Below are positions 11,830-22,891 of a stretch of DNA of 64,000 bases, piece after piece. The notes beneath the pieces were generated by a model. The model was not told where the DNA came from and ran no database searches. It was given only the letters and a program-made list of their open reading frames with translations. The DNA is from Patella vulgata (lineage: Eukaryota; Mollusca; Gastropoda; Patellidae), in contig NC_065883.2 in the NCBI RefSeq assembly GCF_932274485.2, positions 65,887,210-65,951,209 on the forward strand, read 5' to 3'. Every line of letters begins with the position of its first letter. The first letter of the stretch is position 1. The position numbers were made by a program, and so were the translations under genes.

Positions 11830-13110
11830 GTAGCGAGGGAATTGAGCTTGTCGGGTCTTTTTCTGGGTACATTCTTATAACATCTTTAAGAACCTTGTCA
11901 GTACATCTTTACAATTTTGGTCATTGCAAATCTTATGATATTGTCAGTATGCCAATATCGTTAGTACATACATGTTTTTGTTAGTGCCGCCTTATCCTTA
12001 TAATTTTGTCAGTCCATACTTATGCATGTTGTCGGTACATCCTTACTGTTGGATAAAAAGACATCAGTCCGCAGAAACCCAGAACCAAAACATACAACTG
12101 CGCCTGGCAACCAGCTACATGTAAATATAGTCTTGGACGATTGTGAGGTTGAGGAATTGCGTCAACATCCACTTGAAATGTACATATATCTATATCTAGG
12201 TACATTTGGGACCCAATCTGACCTATATTTGTAGGCAGGAGCGGGGTCGTCATCGCTACTCGTTTTTTTTATTCTCCTTCTTCTTGTTCCTGGCGCCATG
12301 TACGTCGACAAAAGCCAAAGACCACGCCAGCTCTAATACGATCGATCGACATGGAACTTTGTATGTCTGTTCCTTGGACAACTGCGCATCGATTGATATT
12401 TCAAGATGGCTGCTATGAATTTTTTTCTCGGTTCCTGTTCCATAGTGCGTTCGTACTTGTTGGTCATTCATTCTGCCCCCGATGGCCTTTAAAAACTATT
12501 CAAACAAAACGCAATTAACATATTAAGAACGAGTAAGTTAATGGAAGTTAGTAAATGTTTAATTTTGCTGAAATGATTAACTTCACATAAAAGTCGGATA
12601 CACTGTTTATTAAATTTAAGAAAGAAAAACAAACCCAACCCAAAAACATAGTTATATGTATTAAAATAATACCGAAACGTAAAATTATTTTTTTTTTATA
12701 TACAATTTCGAAATTAAAAACCCGAAATTATTTGGTATCCTACTTTAACGTTGGTAATTAATATAGACCATCTGTGCTTATCATGTATATTACACGATAT
12801 TGTGCCAGGGTTTCTGTGAATGAGGTTGTCCAGTGTTCAACGTATTAAACTTCTTTCTAGAAAACCTACCCCGCCTTAAGCCACCTGGTATAAACAAATT
12901 CTCTGTGACATATATTATTTATAACTGAATGCCGGGAACATCAAGTACAAACTTATTACAAATTAAAACAGAATGCATGTTCTACTAGATCTAAACACGT
13001 GTCATACGCCCTGTTTTATGTAAAAATTCCGTGTTTTCCGTGTCCTTTACAAGTCTGTATGTTGTATTCACTTAGTGATATGCTGCACTTTCTATCTGTG
13101 TTTTCCATAA
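11830..13110. other. No gene seen
   Basis: A YY1-like tcaagatggctgc at about 12401-12413 opens only a 28-codon frame. Overlapping frames near 12020-12470 lack any coding signature. Confidence 0.45.
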
Positions 13111-13117
13111 TTTATAG

Positions 13118-13303
13118 ATTTTCTGGCTATTTTTGTAACATTGAAGAAGGGGCGTTACCCTTGGTGTAATACAAAAATATACAAAACAAACACTTACACC
13201 GCACACTTAGGCAACTTTCACATTGGGATTTGGATAGATTTTCTTGCTGTTTTTATAACATTGAAGAAGAGGCATTACCATTGTTTTAGTAAAATATATA
13301 TTT
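13118..13303. repeat. Two-copy direct duplication (period about 116 bp)
   Basis: The segment gattttctggctatttttgt with aacattgaagaaggggc recurs as gattttcttgctgttttta with aacattgaagaagaggc. Confidence 0.6.
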
Positions 13304-13520
13304 TTCGTTTAAAATCAAATGGTTACTTTGGTCATTTTGAAACTAACATACTAATAACATGTGCACTGCTAATGGGAGGGGGGATTTAGCCAGGGTAGCA
13401 GCCTTGCTTCTCTATCGAATTCCAACTGTAGTAGGTATACGTGGCCGACTGTACAAATGCGGTCCTGACGACGTATCGGGCTTCTCTGAACGCAATGCCG
13501 CATCAACTGACATTTTAACA

Positions 13521-13671
13521 AAGAGGTGGGGTTTAACGTCCACTCGACACAAACTAGGTCATTTTGTGACTAACATATGGTTCAATTGTATTTCAATAAT
13601 TCGCTTGCGCTTAGGGGCCAGTGGGAGGAAACCGGGGGACCCCGGAGGAAACCCACGAAGTTGGACAGGTT
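13521..13671 (-). mobile_element. SINE-B, 3' half
   Basis: Reverse copy from gtttaacgtccactcgacac to cacgaagttggacagg, with a gap where aggggtctttagcagtg should be complete. No GA tail remains. Confidence 0.8.
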
Positions 13672-13922
13672 TTTAACAAAGAACACAAACATAATAAAAT
13701 TGTTTTAAAGCATGTATTTCTTACTCACAATAACAATACAAAAATAAATGCAAATAAATAAAATGAAACAAGAATCTCACTATAATATTCCAGTGATTAT
13801 TATGACTATATACGAGATGATGAACTAACAAACAATGTTAAACAGACCTATTGGACGAATCAGTCAATTGGCTAGGATCCATCTGTTGTTAAGGATACAC
13901 ATTGCATAAATCATAATAAATT

Positions 13923-14292
13923 CAATCTGAATAAAACACAGATCCTATTTCGTTTCGTTTTCAAAGTTCAAAATTTCGTTTTACTTGTCTTTACTACTCT
14001 AGGATCTGGAAGAGTTGTTATCATTGACGTGTTCTGAATTTTGTGAGAGATTACCAATGAAACGGTCTGTTACGGCGAGCTTTAGGCGTGTTTTGCACGG
14101 AACTGTGGGTAATCCACTAGTGACATCAATGCGGATTGGTTAATCAAATGTCTGACGTCATAGGGTCATAAGCCGCTCGTATTACCTCTGACGCGACCTA
14201 TTGCTACAACCGGTCCGATCATCATGTAGTGTAGGCCATCGAAAGTATAAAAAAAACGAAACAAAATATAGTTCTGTATTTTAATCAGATTG
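13923..14292. mobile_element. MITE-9 family, full copy (370 bp)
   Basis: Terminal inverted repeats of about 40 bp read caatctgaataaaacacag at one end and, reversed, caatctgattaaaatacaga at the other. Both continue into tatttcgtttcgttt-like arms. It is flanked by identical 9-bp copies of taataaatt (13914-13922, 14293-14301). There is no ORF. Confidence 0.8.
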
Positions 14293-14494
14293 TAATAAAT
14301 TATGCTTCGAAACAAATCTTTTCATAGCCAAAAACTCACTTGGATACGCTAAACGTACCCGATTTCCTAACACAATATGTGTCCAAACAGATTGAGACTG
14401 AAACCTTCTGCTTTAATAACTGACTTGTGCGATCACCATTAATAAAGACAAAGAATGCGGCCAATGGAAAGACAAATATTTGTTTTCTTATGCC

Positions 14495-14715
14495 AGGTTC
14501 CCACTATCAAGATTCGTGCTACGATTGAAATCGTGGTTTTAATCGTGGACTAATCGTGGACTAATCGTGGTGATCCTATCAGGTCTTATCATATATTGCG
14601 GTCAGTCGTAGCAATCGCGTTGATCGTATTGAAACGTATCCGAACGTATCTGAACGTACCAGATCGTGAACAATCCTATTGTAACGCATCGCACTACCGT
14701 GGGAAGCTAGCATAA
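14495..14715. mobile_element. Probable MITE with tandem atcgtgg units
   Basis: Ends ggttcccactatcaagattc and, reversed, gcttcccacggtagtgcgat are similar. Inside, aatcgtggact repeats and cgtatc/cgatcg words abound. The family is not identified. Confidence 0.45.
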
Positions 14716-14786
14716 ACAGGAAGTTTGTGTTGCACTGTTCCATTTACACAAACCTCATAATATTGCCATTTTCAATGCGACCTCAT

Positions 14787-15020
14787 TTAAAGCTGAACTC
14801 CGATTACAAAACTACAGGAATAATTAAATTGCTAACCGGATGTGGACAGTGTGGTTGATAAGGTATGCACTGGATGTGGGCGTGGTCTGCGTCTGTTTTT
14901 GTACGCCGTAAAATCGCCATGATTGTTTTACAGCTTGAAAACAAGTATGGCGATTTTTAGGGTGTTAAATTTTTTTAATTTAATTATTTCTGTAGTTTTG
15001 TAATCGGAGTTCAGCTTTAA
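14787..15020. mobile_element. TTAA-flanked MITE with about 44-bp inverted repeats
   Basis: The left arm TTAAAGCTGAACTCCGATTA and onward (14787-14830) is matched by its reverse complement ending in AGCTTTAA at 15020. TTAA at both ends suggests piggyBac- or Kolobok-type mobilisation. The 145-bp centre has no ORF. Confidence 0.75.
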
Positions 15021-15298
15021 GGGGTAATGATTATAGAATTCAAGAGTATGTGCAGAGACCACACCCGGTTTATATTTTTAAACTATTTATATAATAACAT
15101 GAATTGCATCAGCCTAAAGACACCACTTAGAACTCCTAAATTGAGTAGGGATGATAGTGCCTGTTCCCTTGACTAATGGTTCTAAAACGGAAATGAAAAC
15201 TTGAAAGTGAAAGGTCAATATGCTTTCTAGAATGATATAATTAACTATTATAAAAACATTTGGATAGTTGAAAAGGTGTAACATTTTAGTTGGTTAAC

Positions 15299-15303
<5 letters not shown>

Positions 15304-15351
<48 letters not shown>

Positions 15352-15500
15352 CGTCCACTCGACACAAACTAGGTCATTTCGGGACTAACACATGGTTCAA
15401 TTTTATTTCAATAATTCGCTTGCGCGCAGGGGTCTTTAGCAGTGGGAGGAAACCGGAGGACCCGGAGAAAACCCACGAAGTTGGACAGGCGACCCTACTG
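15304..15500 (-). mobile_element. SINE-B with (GA)n tail
   Basis: About 42 bp of GA (15304-15345) precedes the reversed body, from taacgtccactcgacac to gttggacaggcgaccctact. The tRNA head is absent. Confidence 0.85.
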
Positions 15501-15504
15501 TTAT

Positions 15505-16190
15505 TCTGTTTTGATTTATAGTTACTTGAGATACTATCATTAGTCTTGTATTAAAATATTAGACAGGAGTTGATGCTCATGGGACGACGGGGGTGACGGT
15601 GGGATGATAAAATCTAAAGTGAACATTAAATCGTTTTGTCAGGCAATAAGAGCGATTAGCTCGTAAATTTAAAACTCAAATAATGATACCTCGATCAGAG
15701 TTCAAATTTGGTACATGCTACTAAACAGATTTTACGAACAATCGATTTTAAGTCATTTCACCAGAGCAAATATTATAAAAGCTAATGGATCTCTGAAAAG
15801 ATTTCATAATTTTATAAAAAAAGATATATTGATATATCATTTATATTATGCAATATTATTAGAAGATGAGATTGGGTACACATTCATGCCCTTTTAAATA
15901 TGACAATTTTATACAATGTTTATTTACACAATGCCATTACGATACCATAACATTATTTTCTTCAACATACATTTTTATGTGAAATACTTTTATGCTCATA
16001 TTCTATATAATATGTGCAACAGAAGTGGTGACGTAGACCTAAAGTTCCAGCTATTTACACAATAGAAGAGATGAATAATCTATGGTTTTTTTCAAATATA
16101 ATTACAACAAACGTTTCATAAAGGATTTCAGAAAGTGAACAGGCGACGAGATTTTAAATTGGTTACAGAATTTTCACTATCACAATAAAT
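15505..16190. other. No gene seen
   Basis: The sequence is very AT-rich. A 60-codon frame at 15715-15897 has no family features. Confidence 0.45.
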
Positions 16191-16197
16191 TCTTTAT

Positions 16198-16591
16198 TTA
16201 AAGATATATTATTCAAGAGTCAAATTTAATTTGTCTATTGCAGGTCTTTCTTTGGGCCTTAAATGTTATATAATTTATTAATTAGACATTTATTAACATG
16301 GCAAGACCATAATCAACTCTCTAGGCCATCGGATGACTCCGGTTTTAAGTACATTAGAACGGTTCGGCCATTTAATAATTTAATTTAAAAATGGAGACTC
16401 GAGAATAAGTCTCGAATATACCAGTCGGTTAAGATAATAAATAATCAGTGCACAAACAGAGATAACTTCGCTCAGAATGAAGTCATTTGAATGAAATTTT
16501 CAATATATTCATTTTGCATTATCTGTTTTTAAACTGTTAAATAGAAAGAACCAGCAACTGTTTATCTAAATCTTACATAATGTATCTTTAA
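16198..16591 (+). mobile_element. TTAA-flanked MITE type T2, copy 1
   Basis: It is bounded by TTAAAGATATATTATT and ACATAATGTATCTTTAA and shares tctattgcaggtctttcttt and attaattagacatt with the copies at 33270, 50500 and 57771. Confidence 0.65.
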
Positions 16592-16835
16592 TATGATTTG
16601 TTGTAAACCGTCACGCTTACGTCATATTGTCTGCAATAAATAAAGCTATGTACACATTGTTTTATGCTAGATAGAATATCTACCTTCATATCTAAGAGTC
16701 ATATCTCAACTCACTTCCGGTCGCATTACACCATTTAAAAGCACCTCTACACACATAACAATAACGTCATCACTTCTTGCATTGCTCTATATACAAAATA
16801 CTTTACACGAAAGTCATTGAGATCATCACGCCAAG

Positions 16836-16955
16836 ATGGCGCTTCGTCGAATTTGTCTTTGCCTCGTCACGGTATATGGTTTATGTTTTATTTTCAACAG
16901 TCTTTGCTCAGAATCTAGTAACGCAAATGTCGGGGAAAAAGTTGAGAGTTTTTAA
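16836..16955 (+). CDS. Short signal-peptide ORF with strong start context
   Basis: The start CCAAGATGGCG has an excellent Kozak context and resembles the TISU/YY1 start element. It opens 39 codons beginning MALRRICLCLVTVYGLCF, hydrophobic enough for a signal peptide, with stop at 16953-16955. A TATATA stretch lies near 16788. Just after the stop is a consensus donor, ATG|GTAAGTG (16980), which would suit another frame or a 3' UTR intron. A good acceptor-like run (ttttattttcaacag) ends at 16900. The region behaves like a promoter with a first exon, but which frame is translated is unclear. Confidence 0.3.
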   Translation: MALRRICLCLVTVYGLCFIFNSLCSESSNANVGEKVESF

Positions 16956-16984
16956 AAGCTCGGTGGCCATGGTAAGTGAACCCC

Positions 16985-17700
16985 GGTTTTATGCCCTTTA
17001 GAGTCTGCATTAACATGGACACGAAAGCCCTATTTGCAGAGACGCCTTATATTATATGGAGACAGTTCTTTTTCCGCGCACAAGCAGAAGCGTTATAGTT
17101 TCTATGGTAACACCACACTATCAATGACGTTGTGCTCACTTTATAAATCTTCTTAATTTCCGACCTCTGGACTGACCTGTAAAGAAAATAATTAACATTC
17201 ATATATTTTACGATCAGGAATATTTGCTAGAAATTTTTATTATTTTTGTTGCTCTCAATTGAACATTCGACCTTTAATTGCTATAAGTTCAGGTCGACGA
17301 ACGACTGCGTTATTAGAATAGAAATTGGTATACAATAGAACTAAGCTGTTTTTTATCCTGCAAAACGAGCATGTTAAATGTCAACAATGAAACTGAGGAC
17401 GGGAATAACAAAATGAACTTCAGACGTTTAAATGTTAATAGCTCCAAGTTTCCTTGATTTAGACAACCTAAAGTCGGCACATTAAAATGTAAATGTCATT
17501 ATTAAACAGAGCTACTGTACTTTGTCACAGGGTTCCTGTTTTGATAGTTTCGTACGATTATGACTATATTGCCACTTTAGCCATGACCAGTCAAAATGTT
17601 CCATTAGAGTGGCGTTTCCTTTAAAAGGGCTATTATAGAAAACAATTTGAAGCAAATTGGAAATAGACCACACGCGTCTTAAACCAAGTTAAAATATTAC
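16985..17700. other. No confident gene; minus-strand exon-like signals
   Basis: On the minus strand a good acceptor (attttctttacag) near 17177 is followed about 37 bp on by AAA|GTGAGC. The enclosed peptide is only 12 residues, so it was not called. Confidence 0.35.
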
Positions 17701-17707
17701 ATGGTCG

Positions 17708-17713
17708 TTTATT
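17708..17713 (-). terminator. Polyadenylation signal AATAAA after Kunitz stop
   Basis: The minus strand shows AATAAA 18 bp after the TAA of the Kunitz exon. It is the nearest canonical signal and would give a very short 3' UTR. A weaker or later signal could be used instead. Confidence 0.4.
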
Positions 17714-17730
17714 CTTACGGTAACCGTAAA

Positions 17731-18038
17731 TTAATACCCACCCTTACGTTTTGCTAATTTGGTTTTACTAAGGCATTTCCTCTTGCAGCGTTTTTTCCGC
17801 CCAAAATTGTTACCACCTGTACGGCATCCACGAAATTTCCGGCATTGTCCGGAAATCGGGTCAAAATACCATCGCTTCCTTAGTTTTTTACATTTTTTAG
17901 CTTCTTCTTCAAGAGGCATGTGGCAAACGCCGCGGCCCTTCTCAGATGACGTAACACTCCCATCATCCCTCTGCGGTGTATTGTCTAAATGCCATAAATA
18001 CTTTTTTCTGTTTTTCTTTTTGGGCTTGGTTTTCGTTT
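17731..18038 (-). CDS. Exon 4: Kunitz/BPTI-like module, terminal exon
   Basis: The exon begins at acceptor ttattccag|AAACGAAAACC in phase 1 and runs 101 further codons to TAA at 17731. A lysine-rich linker leads to a Kunitz-like module with RWYFDPISGQC, FRGC and GNNFG, the hallmarks of the fold. Cysteine spacing is C-x10-C-x15-C-x5-C-x12-C-x3-C, against the canonical 8-15-7-12-3. The first loop is two residues longer and the segment before the fourth cysteine two residues shorter. The residue after the second cysteine (P1) is Lys, as in BPTI, consistent with trypsin-like targets. The module and tail are extremely basic, ending KLAKRKGGY. Upstream it can be joined to exon 3 (21948-22044) or to the signal-peptide exon at 18729-18885, since both leave in phase 1. 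An AATAAA lies 18 bp past the stop. Confidence 0.75.
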
Positions 18039-18139
18039 CTGGAATAACAATTCGGAAGAAAATATTATAATTGAATTTATGGTAACAGATCAAAATAATT
18101 ATTTTAATATAACCGTTGGGGTGTTGATGGGGTGGGGGT

Positions 18140-18405
18140 GGTGGATGGCCGAATGGTTAGCATGTGCGCGCTGTATCATAAGGTCTGTCATTCGATTCCC
18201 CGGTTGTACGGGACAAGGAGTAGGGTCGCCTGACCAACCTCGTGGGTTTTCTCCGGGTCCTCCGGTTTCTTCCCAGTGCTAAAGACCCCTACGCGCAAGC
18301 GAATTATTGAATGAAATTAAACCATGTGTTAGTCCCGAAATGACCTAGTTTGTGTTGAGTGGACGTTAACCCTCTCTCTCACTCTCTCTCTCTCTCTATC
18401 ATATA
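18140..18405 (+). mobile_element. SINE-B, full length, in intron before the Kunitz exon
   Basis: tRNA-like head ggccgaatggttagcatgtg (A box) and cattcgattccccgg (B box), complete body, and a short CT tail. It is antisense to the host gene. Confidence 0.88.
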
Positions 18406-18728
18406 ACCGTGTAGCTAGCGTTAAAAACTTGTAGACAAATACATGTTGTAGATATGATATGTCAATTGAAACTGTTGCTATATAGGTGTAATGTCTCTGA
18501 ATAAGGCGTGCCCCCCACCCCCTCAATGGGACTGGCAGGGGCAGTGTCTAGTCGTTCGTATAGGACGAAACACCAGGATCTCGCGTACACATTCGCATGT
18601 CTCGGAATGATTACTGCCATCCCTACTTGTTTTGGTTAGACTTTACTTGTAACTTTATATCCATTTCTCAAAAAATGTAACTATCTATCCAAATGTCATT
18701 ATTATTTCTTTGACAGATAAGTCATTAC

Positions 18729-18885
18729 TTCTTATCCTGTCTCTAATATTAAAGATAAAAATAGCCGTTTTATCAATCAAGTGGTTAAAAGTAGGCATGC
18801 TGTGGAATTCTTTACTCCCGGGAGTTCCTGAATTAACGTCATTCAAAACTGCTAACAGTAGTACCAAAATTATAGTACATCTCAT
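18729..18885 (-). CDS. Possible alternative first exon with signal peptide, upstream of Kunitz exon
   Basis: An ATG at 18885 opens a frame starting MRCTIILVLLLAVLNDVNSG, a good signal peptide with a cleavage site near NVNSG-like residues, then about 32 unremarkable residues to IRDRIR. A donor (AAGAA|GTAATG) leaves in phase 1, which fits the Kunitz exon at 18038. Joined, they would give a secreted protein of about 154 residues with only the Kunitz module. The unspliced frame stops at 18685. It may therefore be an alternative promoter and first exon of the antistasin/Kunitz gene, a separate small gene, or chance. No clear TATA box is visible. The intron between (18039-18728) holds a SINE-B copy. 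Confidence 0.35.
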
Positions 18886-18899
18886 TTTTTCCTACTTTT

Positions 18900-20025
18900 T
18901 AGCCCGAAAGCCTATCTGACATCTTTCAAAATACTTCTGATTTATGACCAGGAATGTATTTATCACTTAACATTTAAATGAGAAAAGTCTTTTAAAACAG
19001 AAGCTTCATAATAAACCATAACTACCGCGACCCTTATTATCATAATTATATGCACTTAATGTTTGTTTTTCTCTGTGGCTATAATAATATACAACATTCC
19101 TCTACCCCGCTGTGTTATCTCTTATTGCTTTATTTTAGACTCTAAATCAGTTTTTTAAAACGATAAAGCATACCTTTTAATCTAAATCGTTATATTATAT
19201 AAGGACATTTCAACGTATGACTAACTTCATTCGGAGATAAGAAAGTCAGTCGCTTTATCAAGTTATTCAATTTGCATCCACAATGGTTGTTCCGTTTAAT
19301 TTTACCAAAAGAAGCCAGATGTTATCATGATTCACCGAAATGGTTTTATGGCCAGTTATTTCTACGAACTGTTTAATTATTGTTTTCTTTTGCAGAAAAG
19401 CTTGCCGGGATGAATTCGGATTTAGCAATAGAAATTTCTTTGAAATCCACGTCAAAATCATTGCCCCAGTTATGTTGTATTTTACACATGACATTGTATG
19501 TTGTAGGCTTTATTTGGGGAATTCACAATTTTGTAACACTGCTTTAGTGGTCCTCGCACGGATGATTTGAACACTGGCTACGACCAATGGACGAATGCAT
19601 TCAGTCAACCGGTTTAATACCACCCAATTTCTCAAGCCCCCCCCACCACATCCTATTTTGCCTATACTAATTTTCAATAAGACACAATAGCTACAGATCC
19701 ACCAATTGTTATTAAACACACGTGTCCATAACTTGGTCAAGATCTGGCTAAGGGATATCCAAGCATCAAGATTATGAAGTAAACCAATACATTTATACTT
19801 AGTGTTTATCTTTAATGGAATTTATTAACGGTACTTGTGGACTAGCCGACCTTCATTATTTGTCTACACCTATTAGATAGTACTCTTAAACATCAGATAA
19901 CTGACCTAAGTTTCTGTTATCCTCAGACACCCACACAATACGACTTAATAAATGACTTTAATAGCCTGACCCCAATAAAGAAATCTAAACTACTGCCCCT
20001 ATTTAGATGTTGAGTAATGAATGGT
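18900..20025. other. No confident gene
   Basis: A strong plus-strand acceptor (gttttcttttgcag) ends at 19395. Two frames after it stay open for about 50 codons, and a 75-codon minus frame covers 19267-19494. None is recognisable. Confidence 0.4.
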
Positions 20026-20030
20026 GTCAT

Positions 20031-20250
20031 GAGGGAGAGAGGGAGAGAGTGAGAGAGAGAGAGAGAGAGAGAGGGGATGTTTAAGCCCCATTAGGTCATG
20101 AGTGCATTCTATTTCAATAATGCGCTTGCACGTAGGGTCTTTAGTTGAAACCCACTCCTTGTCACATACACGCAGGGATTCGAAACCACGTCACTTGACA
20201 GAATGTATGATCTAAAGCGCACGCCCTAGATCATTCGGCCACTCACACAA
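20031..20250 (-). mobile_element. SINE-B, diverged, with GA tail
   Basis: GA-rich tail, then reversed body with gcgcttgcacgtagggtctt, and a head ending gatcattcggccactcac. Confidence 0.75.
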
Positions 20251-20334
20251 ACCCCACCCTGTATATGGTATACGAAAATGTAACAGGACAAATATATAAT
20301 AGACAATGAGGATAATAGTGTTAAGATAGTGTTA

Positions 20335-20646
20335 AGGGGGTCACGGTGGCTAAGTGGGTAAAACGCTGGCTCGCTAGTCTAGAGATCGGGTGTTCAATTC
20401 CTGCATTGGCTGAGAAAGTTCATCCAGATTTTCCGGCGTGGTTCCCCCTTGTCAGTGATGCAGGACGGGGTTCTGCACGTAAAAGATGCCTTGACAGTTG
20501 GAATTCCATATAAGAGTAGACCGTAGTGCCGCTGTCCGGGCAAAATTTCCCTCATAGCACACTGTATGGCGTATGTCCGTCTTCATTAGTCCAGTTCAGA
20601 GTAGAACAGTAGGACGTTAAACCCCATTTTATTTCATTTCATTTTG
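20335..20646 (+). mobile_element. SINE-A, near full length with internal deletion
   Basis: Head cggtggctaagtgggtaaaa and ggtgttcaattcctgc (tRNA-like A and B boxes). A deletion follows after caggacgg, then the normal 3' part, ending ccccattttatttcatttca. Confidence 0.88.
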
Positions 20647-20649
20647 CAT

Positions 20650-21700
20650 ACTCAGAACAATATTTTGGTGTATGCTTTTAAATTTACATTTCCTAATCGT
20701 AAGGATTAAACATCACCATGTCCGTATATTAACAATCAATTATGTACGAATCTAAATTGAACTGTCTAGCTTAGAGCCATAATAACCGATTCGGCAATAA
20801 TTTAGCCGTAAACATGATCTATTTGGGAATAATAAAATATAACACAACTTTAGGGTAATAGCCTTTCGGCGCTAGCATATATTATATACAAGAAAAGGCA
20901 AACTTGAAAAGAGTTTCCGGTTCACGGATCTCTCGACAGCTAATGTAACCCATTAAAAAAAGCTTAACGTCATACCAAGTCTAAAGAAATTAACATCGAC
21001 ATCCTCTTGTAGCTAATTTTAGAAATTCCTGGAGTTATTTACAGAACGAATCAATGATAGATGATAAATATTCAATTCTTATTTGTCTACGCTCTGTCCA
21101 CTTATACCAGAATAGACCACGCCGTCAGCAAGGAACATAAAGAGACACAGGCGCAACATCGATCCCTGCCACACATACACACGTACAATCCAATCGTTCT
21201 AGAATAACTTATCCAATATTGACTAACATGTTCGATACACTAAACTCTAATAAATATTATTAAAGGGTCGAGTGGCGATCATTTATAGATATAATTGATT
21301 ATATTTGTAACGTACGCCTACACAAACACCACAAAAAATGTGTACTCACTGATTTAGCAATAAAATTGATAAATTGACTACAAAACTCGGATATTAAGTA
21401 GCGTATTATTGTATCAGATATTATCTCGTAGTGTTTATTGTTGGTAAATGGGCAACTAGTCTAAGATATGAACAGTTGTAATTAAGAGATAACATATTTT
21501 CATTAACAATCACAGCATGCTTTTAAATTGCAGTATTTGCGAGGCGTGTTAAATGGGTAACGGAGGTAGGGCGAAGAGTACAAGTTTATTATTTATCAGC
21601 TAATAATGTGATATATGTCATCTTGCGTGGCGTTTTTGCGTCTAAATGCTAAATTGAAGATATCCAATTCAGTTAAGCCGACGTCATGATAAAAGTTAGA
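20650..21700. other. No gene seen
   Basis: Intron sequence of the minus-strand gene model. No phase 1-1 exon with cysteines was found here by eye. Confidence 0.4.
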
Positions 21701-21711
21701 GACGTATTAAT

Positions 21712-21940
21712 AAAGGAGCCGCAGTGACTCGGTGGGTAAGACGTTGGCTCGGTAACCTGGAGGCCCCATGTTGGATCTGGGTGTTGGCCGAGAAAGTTCA
21801 TCGGAATTTTCTGGTGTGGTCCACCTTGTCAGTTCACTACTCTTTTGTAGTGAACTGTAAATTATCAAGTATAAAGTGTATGGCGTATGTCCGTCTTCAT
21901 TAGACCAGTCGGCACAGAACAGTAGGGCGTTAAAACCTGT
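21712..21940 (+). mobile_element. SINE-A with internal deletion, abutting a splice donor
   Basis: Head agccgcagtgactcggtggg, B box region gttggatctgggtgttgg, and tail agtagggcgttaaaacctgt. The 3' end lies about 8 bp from the exon 3 donor of the minus-strand gene. Confidence 0.8.
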
Positions 21941-21947
21941 CACTTAC

Positions 21948-22044
21948 CTTGACAAAAGGCCTTTGCTTTACACGACGACCAATCACAATCTGTTCGTTTA
22001 GGGACATCAACAACACATTTACTACTACTATGACAATAGATATT
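21948..22044 (-). CDS. Exon 3: cysteine-rich module of antistasin/Kunitz gene
   Basis: This 97-bp exon has a near-ideal acceptor (tatattatatttttcag|AATATC) and donor (TGTCAAG|GTAAGTG). It enters in phase 0, matching exon 2, and leaves in phase 1, matching the Kunitz exon. It encodes five cysteines in 32 residues: C-x5-C-x9-C-x4-C-x5-C, including SKCVVDVPKRTDCDWSSC. Following the CKCYDPCE end of exon 2, it looks like the second half of an antistasin-type or related disulfide-rich unit, though I do not recognise a named family for it. A SINE-A copy ends about 8 bp beyond the donor, inside the intron. The coding call rests on splice sites, phase agreement and cysteine pattern, not on length. Confidence 0.58.
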
Positions 22045-22265
22045 CTGAAAAATATAATATAGAATAACATAAATATTGGCTATCAACTTAACAAATTGGG
22101 ATCTTTATCTTCAAATATACGACAACGTCTTGATTGTCGTTGTTTCCAGCGAGTTTCATCAAGTTGCAGACATGCACGGTTGATTCTAGTTCAAAGAAGA
22201 CGAGAAATGGAAACCCTTCTTGAAACCCTATTTACTAAATAATGATGCTTTTTGGCGATTACAAG

Positions 22266-22488
22266 TACAGTTGTCTAGTCGTTCGAATGGGACGAAAAAC
22301 CAAGGTGGCGTGCACGTAAATGATCCCTTGGCAGTTGGAATTCGATATAAGAGTAGACCATAGTGCCGCTGCCTGGGCAAAATTTCCCTCATAGTACTCT
22401 TAATGGCGTATGCCCGTTCTCATTTGCCTTGTCGGAGCAGAACGGTAGGGCGTTAAACCGTTTTCATTTCATTTCATTTCATTTATTT
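22266..22488 (+). mobile_element. SINE-A, 3' half
   Basis: It runs from agttgtctagtcgttcgaat to a (atttc) tail repeated four times. The head is missing. Confidence 0.85.
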
Positions 22489-22891
22489 GTATCTTCCAGA
22501 CTAGGCCAATAGTTTGGCTCTTTATATTTTCGGCATTGACAGTTAGACTAGTGTAAATCGTTACCAGAGCCCAATTTGCCAAATATTTGGTTGCTTTCAT
22601 CTATTCAAAGACATGATATATATAGCACCGGGACAGTAACCATCGACTGCCATACTCTTATGAAAATATTACTTTATCAAGGCCAGCTGCAGAATAGGAT
22701 AATTCACAATCATTACCACATATATGTCAATCAAGATTATTTTGGCACGACACCTCTCCATTTTACTGGATAATAAGTGAGAACGACTGACTAAACTTGA
22801 AACCACGAAAAACAAAGGATGTTGTTAACATTTGCGAATAAATTACCACACAAAAAATAATTAACTATTTATCTTGTTTTGTTTTTTTTAG

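Noticed and set aside
12256-12471. Frames around a YY1-like AAGATGGC
   Set aside because: The start leads to only 28 codons and overlapping frames on both strands show no coding signature.
17759-18070. 103-codon plus frame
   Set aside because: It is the antisense of the Kunitz exon.
18140-18220. tRNA-like sequence (A and B boxes) as a functional tRNA gene
   Set aside because: It is the head of SINE-B, repeated throughout the window and lacking a full cloverleaf.
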